DNA from: Ruminococcaceae bacterium UBA1767
Lineage (GTDB): Bacteria > Bacillota > Clostridia > Oscillospirales > Acutalibacteraceae
Direction of reading: 5' to 3'
Assembly (NCBI GenBank): GCA_002315505.1
Contig: DCGX01000001.1
Location: 43,852 to 56,221, forward strand
DNA length: 12,370 nt
Shown here: positions 6,473 to 12,370 of the stretch, piece after piece
How the letters are laid out: each line of letters opens with the position of its first letter
Numbering within the stretch: position 1 is the stretch's first letter
Translations under genes and position numbers: made by a program
Notes under the pieces: generated by a model
Told to the model about the DNA's origin: nothing
Seen by the model: only the letters and a program-made list of their open reading frames with translations
Databases searched by the model: none

Positions 6473-7534
6473 ATGGAAAAATTTAAAGGAAGTAAAAGAG
6501 CGATTGCCCTGCTATGCGCACTTGTTTTGGTGTTCAGCACGGCTATGACAGGATGCTCTGTAAAGAAAATAACGAAAAAGACTCCGACAGGCTCGGATGA
6601 TTCGATTATAATCGGCGATGGTTATGATGAGGATGAACCGACAACGATCGTTGTTGGTGATGACGGAAAGTCTTACGTAGTTGACAGTGAGGGTAATTCA
6701 GTTGTGTATACTCCGACCTCAACGGCTGTTATCCAGGGTGGAAACAACAGCGGAGTGGTTGTTACTAATTCGACACAGGCTGTAAAAACAACTACAAAAG
6801 GAAACACAGCGAACACCACCACGAAAAAATCAACAACTCCTGCTACAACAAAAGAAACAACCACTGTAATGTCAACATCCGATGTTTATAATTCGCTTGC
6901 ATTTCAGAGAAAATACGGCTTTAATAAGATGTATGACGATATGGCAAGATTTGCAAACTTCTATCTCGATACAATCCGTGTTTATTTTGAATATGATGAT
7001 AAATTCTGGCTTATTGAGTTCTGGAAGGGCGAGTATGCCATGGCTTCCGTTGGTTGTGAAATCGGTTTCTATAATGTAAATGCCGATGAACAGTATTCTC
7101 TCTTTGGAAAGACCTATCGTGATGTCTACGAGGAAAAAGGTGCGGAATCAATCGCATATAAATCTGTTCCGGATGAGGATGCAATGTATTGCTCAATGAA
7201 ATTGTGGCAGTATGTTAAGTCAACAGATGCAAAGCCTGTTCCGAGAATCAATTTCCCGAGAACAAAATGCTGGTGGGCAGCAGACTTTGAAAATGCAGTT
7301 CTTGAAAAGCACAGCGACAGAACAACACTTGTAATGGTAGGCACAGTTGAATTCCCGAGTGCCGCTATGCGTGATTGCTTCACAGACGGACTTGATAGTA
7401 AGGGCTTCAAGAGTGTTGCCTCAGGCTCAATTACATCATATGATAAATGTGATGCTTATGCCGTAAAGGGAAATGAAGTTACTGTTGGTTGGAGATATCA
7501 TAACGACGGCTCACAGGTTTCTGATGGCGAATAA
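6473..7534 (+). CDS. Lipoprotein with Thr-rich linker and probable DUF4474 domain
   Basis: This 353-residue protein begins with a charged n-region and a hydrophobic stretch (residues 9-24). It then has a lipobox ending M-T-G-C, with Cys28 as the expected lipid-modified residue, so it should sit on the outer face of the membrane. An acidic, valine-rich segment (41-100) is followed by a Thr/Lys linker (about 106-131) that could be O-glycosylated. The globular domain, from about residue 139 to the end, contains R-K-Y-G-F-N-K-M-Y-D-D (146-156), W-L-I-E-F-W-K-G-E-Y (179-188) and V-G-C-E-I-G-F-Y (193-200). The YGFN...WKG...EIG pattern recalls DUF4474, a clostridial domain of unknown function; the match is from memory. 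The remainder is Cys- and Trp-containing (C240, C266, W267, W268). It has its own promoter and may be bounded downstream by the hairpin at 7574-7618. No enzymatic function can be assigned. Confidence 0.75.
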   Translation: MEKFKGSKRAIALLCALVLVFSTAMTGCSVKKITKKTPTGSDDSIIIGDGYDEDEPTTIVVGDDGKSYVVDSEGNSVVYTPTSTAVIQGGNNSGVVVTNSTQAVKTTTKGNTANTTTKKSTTPATTKETTTVMSTSDVYNSLAFQRKYGFNKMYDDMARFANFYLDTIRVYFEYDDKFWLIEFWKGEYAMASVGCEIGFYNVNADEQYSLFGKTYRDVYEEKGAESIAYKSVPDEDAMYCSMKLWQYVKSTDAKPVPRINFPRTKCWWAADFENAVLEKHSDRTTLVMVGTVEFPSAAMRDCFTDGLDSKGFKSVASGSITSYDKCDAYAVKGNEVTVGWRYHNDGSQVSDGE

Positions 7535-7564
7535 TTCCCAAATATTTCTTTTTTAACAGAATAC

Positions 7565-7593
7565 TTGACATTCTTCCCACTATGGAGTATAAT
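7565..7593 (+). promoter_or_regulatory. Consensus SigA promoter of the acidic secreted protein gene
   Basis: TTGACA (7565-7570) and TATAAT (7588-7593) are both perfect matches and are separated by 17 bp. Transcription should start around 7599-7601. It is the strongest promoter in the window and is interleaved with the inverted repeat at 7574-7613. Confidence 0.9.
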
Positions 7594-7618
7594 TAGAATA
7601 CCCATAGTGGGAATTTTT
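7574..7618 (+). repeat. Perfect 12-bp inverted repeat around the -10 box; possible operator or terminator for upstream transcripts
   Basis: TTCCCACTATGG (7574-7585) is repeated exactly as its reverse complement CCATAGTGGGAA (7602-7613). The 16-base space (7586-7601) contains TATAAT and the likely transcription start. TTTTT follows at 7614-7618. A transcript entering from the upstream lipoprotein gene could fold the full 12-bp stem ahead of the U-run and terminate. A transcript starting at the internal promoter has only the right arm and cannot. As DNA, the two arms flank the -10 box with centres 28 bp apart and could bind a repressor. Both readings are inference; the repeat is seen directly. 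Confidence 0.8.
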
Positions 7619-7635
7619 AGAAAGGAGAAAAATAC

Positions 7636-8124
7636 ATGAAGAAATTTATTGCTATACTTATGGCTCTTGCAGTATGCGGAACAGTTGCTTACACAGCTTG
7701 CGCTGAGGAAGCTGATGAGGCTGAGGACATTGCAGTTGTTGCAGAAGCTCCGGATTTAGAAGAAGTAGCTGATGTTGTTGATGAGCTTATCGATGATGAG
7801 CAGGCAATGGCTAAGGCTGAAGAGCTCAAGGACGCTCTCGCAAACGATGGCGACGTTGTTGCTGTTTACAACGAGATTGCTAAGTACGTTGGCGATTTGA
7901 CTGCTGCAGGCTCAGGTCGTGATGCACTTGATAAGTTCCTTCAGGACGCTGGTGTTAACACAGAAGTTCTCAACGACGCTATTTCAAAGAGTGTTGTTGC
8001 TAATGCTGCTTTGGATCTCTACTACAAACCGGAAGAAGAGACAACAGTACCTACAACTCCTGATGAGCCTACAACAACTCCTGAGGAAGAAGTTTCTATC
8101 CCAGATACAGGATACAAGTTCTAA
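7636..8124 (+). CDS. Small acidic secreted protein ending in an IPDTG motif, probably abundant
   Basis: This 162-residue protein has a clear export signal: a basic n-region (M-K-K), a hydrophobic core (residues 4-18) and a likely cut after A-C-A at residue 23. A lipobox-like Y-T-A-C ending at Cys22 is an alternative. The mature part is rich in Asp, Glu, Ala and Val and looks helical (24-130). A Thr/Pro/Glu linker (about 133-152) follows, and the end is V-S-I-P-D-T-G-Y-K-F. IPDTG resembles a sortase motif, but the usual membrane helix and positive tail are absent and no coding continuation is visible in the other frames. A consensus promoter, an AAAGGAG site (7621-7627) eight bases before ATG and heavy use of GCT, GTT, CTC and AAC codons point to strong expression. 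I do not recognise the family. A cell-surface or envelope structural role is only a guess. Confidence 0.75.
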   Translation: MKKFIAILMALAVCGTVAYTACAEEADEAEDIAVVAEAPDLEEVADVVDELIDDEQAMAKAEELKDALANDGDVVAVYNEIAKYVGDLTAAGSGRDALDKFLQDAGVNTEVLNDAISKSVVANAALDLYYKPEEETTVPTTPDEPTTTPEEEVSIPDTGYKF

Positions 8125-8151
8125 TTTGTAGCTACAGATTATAACCCAATG

Positions 8152-8186
8152 AAGGATGGCGGGATCTCGCCATCCTTTTCCTTTTT
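8152..8186 (+). terminator. Intrinsic terminator of the acidic secreted protein gene
   Basis: A perfect 10-bp stem, AAGGATGGCG (8152-8161) with CGCCATCCTT (8168-8177), closes a six-base loop. It is followed by TT, CC and TTTTT to 8186. The T-run overlaps the stop codon of the convergent lipoprotein gene. In the opposite direction there is no T-run after the stem, so it mainly serves the plus strand. Confidence 0.88.
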
Positions 8187-8703
8187 ATTGCGATAGTGTC
8201 GGACGTGAAATATCTTTTTCGTTTATGTATCTTTTTAAAGTCGGATTGTTGTTTGTGTTAATCTCATCTGATTTCTGATTAATTATTATCGTCTGACCTA
8301 TCTGATAATCAGAAAATGTCACCTTGAAGTCACCTGTGTACGCTTCACCCGTAGCAACAGCTTTTTTATACTCGTTTTCTGCCTGAGAGGAGCCTGCAAA
8401 TGCTTTGATTGAAGCAATGCATAGCCTGTCATAGAATTCACTTCGTTTTTGCGTTGTAATTACTATCTGCGTTATTTCACCTTTTGAATTGCAAAACACA
8501 GAAAGTAATGCACCGTTTTTTACGGCTTTGTAAACGTATTCATCGCCTTTTGAAGTCAATAAAAAATCATCAATGGATAAATCTGACGAATCGGAAAAAT
8601 AAATCTCGTCTAAATATCGATTTATATCAATTTTTGATTGACTTGAACACGCGGTTAGTGTTAATATAAATAGAATAGTACAAACGAATATTATCGGTTT
8701 CAT
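8185..8703 (-). CDS. Small lipoprotein of unknown function
   Basis: This 172-residue protein begins with a hydrophobic signal (residues 3-16) and a good lipobox L-T-A-C, with Cys19 as the modified residue, followed by S-S-Q-S. It should be anchored on the outer side of the membrane. The mature part mixes short beta-like segments (for example 66-71 and 77-83) with a helical stretch around 88-118. It has no recognisable catalytic motif. The ATG at 8701-8703 is preceded on the minus strand by a GGTGA site six bases away. It is convergent with the acidic secreted protein gene and divergent from the MacA-like gene across an AT-rich 59-bp gap in which no promoter is clear enough to call. Codon use is more AT-rich than in its left neighbour, consistent with low expression. 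I do not recognise a family. Confidence 0.7.
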   Translation of the reverse strand: MKPIIFVCTILFILTLTACSSQSKIDINRYLDEIYFSDSSDLSIDDFLLTSKGDEYVYKAVKNGALLSVFCNSKGEITQIVITTQKRSEFYDRLCIASIKAFAGSSQAENEYKKAVATGEAYTGDFKVTFSDYQIGQTIIINQKSDEINTNNNPTLKRYINEKDISRPTLSQ

Positions 8704-8762
8704 TTTATCACCGTTAAATATATATTCATTTTATAAAAAAATATTATTAAAGAGGTACTGCC

Positions 8763-10331
8763 ATGGAAAAGAAGAAAATGCCTAAGAAAAAGAAAAGAAT
8801 TATTATTCTTGCTTCAATTCTCGTTGTCGCTGTAATCGCAGGTGTAATTGCAGTTGCATTGAAAAATGACGAAAAGCTCGAGGTTGAAACCGTTGAGGTT
8901 AAGAAAGAAACAATCAACGAAACTCTTGATATTACAGGTACTGTTTCGGCAGGAAATGAAGTGAGCTTTGTTATGCCTGAGGGTGCGAAGGTTACTTCGG
9001 TGTGCGTTAAGGTCGGTGATATTGTAAAACCGGGACAGCTTCTCGCAACATTTGATACAACATCTCTTCAGAGTGCTTTGAACGAGAAGGAAACAGCCTA
9101 TGAAAAGGCTCAGTCTGCATATGTGAGTGCAAAGAATCAATCAAAGACTGCGGAAAGCAAAATTAGCGAAACAAAGTCACAGATTGCCGCTCTTGAAAAA
9201 AAGATTGCTAATGCAGAGAAGGAAACCACAACTACTACATCAGCAAAATCGGCATCAGCTGAAACAACATCGGGCGTTAATGTTTCAGATTCACTCGTAA
9301 AGAGCTTTGTTCGTCTTGCAAAGCTGATTGGAATCGAATATACAGAGGATGAGGCAAGAAAAGTTCTCGTCAAGTCACTTTCGGCAGGTAACAGTGTCAG
9401 TGACCTGAAGTCAATGATTGATTCGATGTCAAGTCTTACTGATTACAGTAATATTGATATGAGCTCATTTGCTTCGATGGGCATGAGTGATGAGCTTACA
9501 CTCGCTCAGCTTAAAACACAGCTTGCAACCTACGAAATGCAGGCTGACAGTACATATTTGTCAGCATATAAAACTGTAGCCGAGAAGGCGCAGGAGGCAT
9601 ATGCTCAGGCAAAAGAACAGGTTGACAAAATGAAAGATGGCTGGAAGGCTGAAACAAGTGGAATTGTCGGTGAGGTGAATATTGTTGTCGGCTCAACATC
9701 TGTTATGAGTACTGAGTCAAAGAGTGACATAACTTCTATTCTTTCATCTGTTGCATCGGGTGGCGATATCACTTCTATGCTCACATCGTTCTTTGATAAT
9801 CAGACAGCGGCTATTAAGCTCTTGCAGTATCCGCTTGTAGCGAATATTGCATTGAATAAATATGATGTGCTCGATGTTTCTCTTAATCAGGATGTTACTG
9901 TAAAGTCAGCAAACGGACAGATTCACTCGGGTAAGGTTTCGTTTATCAGCGCAACTGCAACCGAATCGAGCGGAATAAATCTCAGCTCTATCATGGGTTC
10001 AACAGGCTCCTCGAGTAGTTCAATCCCTGCACAGGTCACAATTGACAGTGCGGACAGCTCAGTTATTGTCGGTACAGACGTTGATGTTTCTATCGTTACA
10101 GATACTGCAGAAAATGCAATCGTTGTTCCTGTTGAGGCAATTTGTATTGACGGCGAAGATATCTTTGTTTACGTTTATGACGCAGATAAATCCGTAGCGG
10201 TCAAGAAGGATGTTACTCTCGGTATTTCAAATGACACATTCTATCAGGTTACAGAGGGTGTCAGCGAGGGAGATGTTCTTATTAAGAATACAAGCGGACT
10301 TGAAGACGGAATTAAGGTTGCTGTAAGGTGA
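8763..10331 (+). CDS. MacA/HlyD-like membrane fusion (adaptor) protein with enlarged hairpin
   Basis: This 522-residue adaptor of an ABC-type export system has a lysine-rich N-terminus (residues 2-11), one membrane helix (about 12-33) and the rest outside the cell. The first half of a lipoyl/barrel-sandwich domain is seen at 55-100 (D-I-T-G-T-V-S-A-G-N and then V-G-D-I-V-K-P-G-Q-L-L-A, 84-95). Coiled-coil arms lie at about 102-153 and 244-292, and the second lipoyl half near 296-311 (S-G-I-V-G-E-V-N). A beta-barrel and membrane-proximal part follow at about 370-520, including A-I-V-V-P-V-E-A-I (452-460). Two insertions are unusual: Thr/Ser-rich plus helical and Met-rich sequence at about 154-243 within the hairpin, and 311-360 inside the barrel region. 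The AGAGG site at 8751-8755 sets ATG 8763. The MacB-like permease follows after four bases, which supports the pairing. Substrate unknown. Confidence 0.87.
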   Translation: MEKKKMPKKKKRIIILASILVVAVIAGVIAVALKNDEKLEVETVEVKKETINETLDITGTVSAGNEVSFVMPEGAKVTSVCVKVGDIVKPGQLLATFDTTSLQSALNEKETAYEKAQSAYVSAKNQSKTAESKISETKSQIAALEKKIANAEKETTTTTSAKSASAETTSGVNVSDSLVKSFVRLAKLIGIEYTEDEARKVLVKSLSAGNSVSDLKSMIDSMSSLTDYSNIDMSSFASMGMSDELTLAQLKTQLATYEMQADSTYLSAYKTVAEKAQEAYAQAKEQVDKMKDGWKAETSGIVGEVNIVVGSTSVMSTESKSDITSILSSVASGGDITSMLTSFFDNQTAAIKLLQYPLVANIALNKYDVLDVSLNQDVTVKSANGQIHSGKVSFISATATESSGINLSSIMGSTGSSSSSIPAQVTIDSADSSVIVGTDVDVSIVTDTAENAIVVPVEAICIDGEDIFVYVYDADKSVAVKKDVTLGISNDTFYQVTEGVSEGDVLIKNTSGLEDGIKVAVR

Positions 10332-10335
10332 TAGA

Positions 10336-11571
10336 GTGGATATTAAAGAAAATATACGAATAGCGATTTTTAGTATCAAAACGAATATGATGCGTTCACT
10401 CCTGACGATGCTCGGCATTATCATTGGTGTTTCGTCAGTTATCTCAATCATTACTCTCGGCAACGGCGGAAGAGATTACATTGTCGGAATGATTGAGGAT
10501 ATGAGTTCTAACGCCATTCAGATTATGGTAAATGCAAACACGGCAGAGGACGCAGATTATATTTCGGAAGCGGATATTTCCGCAATAAAAAAGCTCGACG
10601 GAATACAGTATTGTTCACCGTTTGAAATGTCCTTCGGTCAGGTTTCAACGCAGGGCTATGACGGATATGTATTTACTATTGCAGGTAATGAAGAGATGCT
10701 CATTATCAATAATATGTCTACAAAATACGGCAGAACGTGGACAAAGGACGAGTACGAGCAGAAGAGAAATGTTTGCGTTGTCAGCACGTTGACCGCAAAA
10801 AGTATGTTCGGCACAAAGAATTGTGTCGGTGAAACACTGAATTATACCGTAAATGATAATACAATTACCCTTAAGGTTATCGGTGTTGTTGATATGACCG
10901 AGTATATGGCGGCTTCGAGCGACCAGCTTGATCAGATGTCATCTATGTATGGCGGAATGACAATGGGTATGATTGGTATTCCTGCATCACTGAATGCGGA
11001 AATTACTAATCGTGTTGATAAATATTCGCAGGTTTATTTCATGGCTAAGGATGGATATGACCTTGAAAATATCGGCGAATCCGCTTTGAATATCATCAAG
11101 ACAAGACACGCCAGCTTTGATGATTCGGTTTACACATTGAGCATTATGGCGACCTATATCGACTTGCTTGATTCGGTTATCAGCATTTTCACAACATTTA
11201 TTGCGGCAGTAAGTGCAATTTCACTTGTTGTCGGCGGTATCGGTGTTATGAATATTATGCTCGTTTCGGTTACGGAACGAACGAGGGAAATCGGTATACG
11301 AAAAGCCCTCGGAGCGAAAACCTCAACGATACTTTTCCAGTTTTTGACCGAGTCGGTTATACTGTGTTTGATTGGCGGTGTAATCGGACTGCTGCTTGGT
11401 GTCGGCGGTGCGTTGGGTGTTGCGGCGTACCTGAATATTCCGATTAAGCTACAACTTTCAACGGTTCTCATTGCTGTCGGATTCTCAAGTGCAATCGGTA
11501 TTTTCTTCGGAATTTACCCTGCAAAGAGAGCAGCGAATATGACGCCGATAGAAGCATTAAGAAGAGATTAA
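10336..11571 (+). CDS. MacB-like ABC transporter permease (FtsX fold), no fused ATPase
   Basis: This 411-residue membrane protein has the four-helix MacB/FtsX layout. TM1 is at about 20-42 (L-L-T-M-L-G-I-I-I-G-V). A large extracytoplasmic domain spans about 45-280, followed by TM2 (284-310), the conserved T-E-R-T-R-E-I-G-I-R-K-A-L-G-A loop (313-327), TM3 (338-365) and TM4 (375-393). The ending P-I-E-A-L-R-R-D is typical. Such permeases work with an adaptor and a MacB/LolD-type ATPase as mechanotransmission exporters of peptides, antibiotics or lipoproteins. The start is GTG at 10336, because AGGTGA (10326-10331), overlapping the previous stop, is four bases before it. No ATPase gene is found next to it, and a terminator follows directly, so the ATPase must be encoded elsewhere. 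Seven methionines lie within residues 187-212 of the extracytoplasmic domain. Confidence 0.9.
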   Translation: MDIKENIRIAIFSIKTNMMRSLLTMLGIIIGVSSVISIITLGNGGRDYIVGMIEDMSSNAIQIMVNANTAEDADYISEADISAIKKLDGIQYCSPFEMSFGQVSTQGYDGYVFTIAGNEEMLIINNMSTKYGRTWTKDEYEQKRNVCVVSTLTAKSMFGTKNCVGETLNYTVNDNTITLKVIGVVDMTEYMAASSDQLDQMSSMYGGMTMGMIGIPASLNAEITNRVDKYSQVYFMAKDGYDLENIGESALNIIKTRHASFDDSVYTLSIMATYIDLLDSVISIFTTFIAAVSAISLVVGGIGVMNIMLVSVTERTREIGIRKALGAKTSTILFQFLTESVILCLIGGVIGLLLGVGGALGVAAYLNIPIKLQLSTVLIAVGFSSAIGIFFGIYPAKRAANMTPIEALRRD

Positions 11572-11574
11572 AAT

Positions 11575-11615
11575 AAAAGATGTCGTTCATTTTATTCGGT
11601 GAACGACATCTTTTT
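11575..11615. terminator. Bidirectional terminator between the MacB-like gene and pgsA
   Basis: AGATGTCGTTCA (11578-11589) pairs with TGAACGACATCT (11600-11611) around a 10-base loop. Flanking AAA and TTT extend the stem to about 15 bp. T-rich runs follow in both directions, so it can end transcription of both convergent units. Confidence 0.9.
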
Positions 11616-11625
11616 GTTTATTTGT

Positions 11626-12183
11626 TCATTTTTTTATATCAATCAGCTTTGAACCTCTTGCCATATAGATGATACCCGAAACAACACTCATTATTGTTGT
11701 CAGAAGCATAAGCACATTTGAAATAATTTCCATTGGTAATCCGAGGCTGAAAGATACATTTACTTCACACAGCACCATAACGGCTGTTGAGAACATCATC
11801 TGCATAACTGTTTTGATTTTGCCGAAAACATTTGCGGGAATGACAACTCCCTGTGCCGAAGCGATAAGTCTGAACGATGTAACGGCAAATTCCCGTGACA
11901 ACATTATCATCACAAGCCATATATTGCAAAGTCCGTCTTGCATAAAGCAGAGCATACACGCAGTAACGAGCATTTTATCTGCGATTGGGTCAAGTAATTT
12001 TCCGAAGTCTGTAACGAGATTACGTTTTCTTGCAAGATTTCCGTCAATAGCATCCGTAATTGCACCGATTGCAAAAATTATTGCAGCAATCAAATAATTA
12101 TGCGGAATGTTCATTAAATAAAACACAAGAAAAACAGGTGCCACGAACATACGAAAAACCGTAATTTTGTTAGGTAAGTTCAT
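11626..12183 (-). CDS. pgsA: CDP-diacylglycerol--glycerol-3-phosphate 3-phosphatidyltransferase
   Basis: This 185-residue integral membrane enzyme transfers the phosphatidyl group from CDP-diacylglycerol to glycerol-3-phosphate, giving phosphatidylglycerol phosphate, the committed step to phosphatidylglycerol. The CDP-alcohol phosphotransferase motif is complete: D44-x-x-D47-G48-x-x-A51-R52, then G61-x-x-x-D65-x-x-x-D69. M-N-L-P-N-K-I-T-V-F-R at the N-terminus is the usual PgsA beginning. About five or six membrane helices are visible (for example 13-23, 29-45, 71-98, 123-143 and 150-174), and the length matches the family. The ATG at 12181-12183 shares its A with the rimO stop codon (TAATG), and GGAG lies upstream within rimO, so translation is probably coupled. 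The rimO-pgsA order is common in Firmicutes. A CDP-alcohol transferase of other specificity is possible but less likely given the N-terminus. Confidence 0.93.
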   Translation of the reverse strand: MNLPNKITVFRMFVAPVFLVFYLMNIPHNYLIAAIIFAIGAITDAIDGNLARKRNLVTDFGKLLDPIADKMLVTACMLCFMQDGLCNIWLVMIMLSREFAVTSFRLIASAQGVVIPANVFGKIKTVMQMMFSTAVMVLCEVNVSFSLGLPMEIISNVLMLLTTIMSVVSGIIYMARGSKLIDIKK

Positions 12184-12370
12184 TATATTTTTTCTCCGAT
12201 TAAGTCATATTCATCAATATCGAAAATCTTAACTTCGACAAATTCTCCGATTTCGATATCTGTGTTTGAGGTGAAGCGAACAAGTCCGTCAATTTCGGGA
12301 GCATCCATATATGTTCGACCGATATAGCTGTCGGTATATGAATCATATTCCTCGGCAACAACCTTGTAGG
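12183..12370 (-). CDS. rimO: Ribosomal protein S12 methylthiotransferase, C-terminal end (5' part outside window)
   Basis: The minus strand from 12370 reads 61 codons and a stop at 12183-12185. The sequence contains S-Y-I-G-R-T-Y-M-D-A-P-E-I-D-G and ends with V-E-V-K-I-F-D-I-D-E-Y-D-L-I-G-E. This matches the TRAM domain at the end of RimO, the radical-SAM enzyme that methylthiolates an Asp of ribosomal protein S12. The A-P-E-I-D-G motif favours RimO over the related MiaB and MtaB. The iron-sulfur domains lie outside the window. Its last base is the first base of pgsA. Confidence 0.9.
   Translation of the reverse strand, partial: YKVVAEEYDSYTDSYIGRTYMDAPEIDGLVRFTSNTDIEIGEFVEVKIFDIDEYDLIGEKI

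Noticed and set aside
6785..6870. Thr-codon-rich DNA as a possible phase-variable repeat
   Set aside because: The Thr codons vary (ACA, ACT, ACC) and no exact short tandem repeat is present, so slippage is unlikely.
11669..12097. Plus-strand open frame of 142 codons
   Set aside because: It is antisense to pgsA, whose CDP-alcohol transferase motif is complete.

Overview
This window looks like chromosomal DNA of a low-GC Gram-positive gut anaerobe, probably a Ruminococcus/Oscillospiraceae-type clostridium. The reasons are the AT-rich intergenic regions, strong AGGAG-type ribosome sites, TTG and GTG starts, acidic Thr-rich exported proteins and RimO-PgsA gene order. This taxonomic guess is inference; no marker gene proves it. 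No rRNA, tRNA, CRISPR array, insertion sequence or phage gene was seen, and no gene-free stretch exceeds 300 bases.

Layout: (1) Positions 1-650, minus strand: the first 216 codons of a QueG-like double [4Fe-4S] protein, running off the left edge. A 50-codon gene (696-848) diverges from it. (2) Positions 896-6404, plus strand: a strong promoter followed by five closely spaced genes. These are a Wzm/TagG-type ABC-2 permease, a Wzt-type ATPase with a C-terminal extension, a polysaccharide pyruvyl transferase, a cytoplasmic metallophosphoesterase and a 327-residue protein that reads like a collapsed, catalytically empty GH38 alpha-mannosidase. Together they suggest modification and export of a pyruvylated surface glycan, but no glycosyltransferase is present here. 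(3) Positions 6415-8186: two exported-protein genes, each with its own promoter. The first is a lipoprotein with a probable DUF4474 domain. The second is a small, acidic, probably very abundant secreted protein. Its consensus promoter is interleaved with a perfect 12-bp inverted repeat, so the -10 box lies in the loop of what would be a terminator hairpin for upstream transcription. (4) Positions 8185-8703, minus strand: a small lipoprotein of unknown function. (5) Positions 8763-11571, plus strand: a MacA-like adaptor and a MacB-like permease with no ATPase gene beside them, closed by a bidirectional terminator. (6) Positions 11626-12370, minus strand: pgsA and the 3' end of rimO, overlapping by one base.

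The points most worth following are the GH38-like pseudoenzyme in the glycan export operon, the promoter nested inside an inverted repeat at 7565-7618, the ATPase-less MacAB-like pair with Met-rich segments in both partners, and the acidic secreted protein that ends in an IPDTG motif without the usual anchor.
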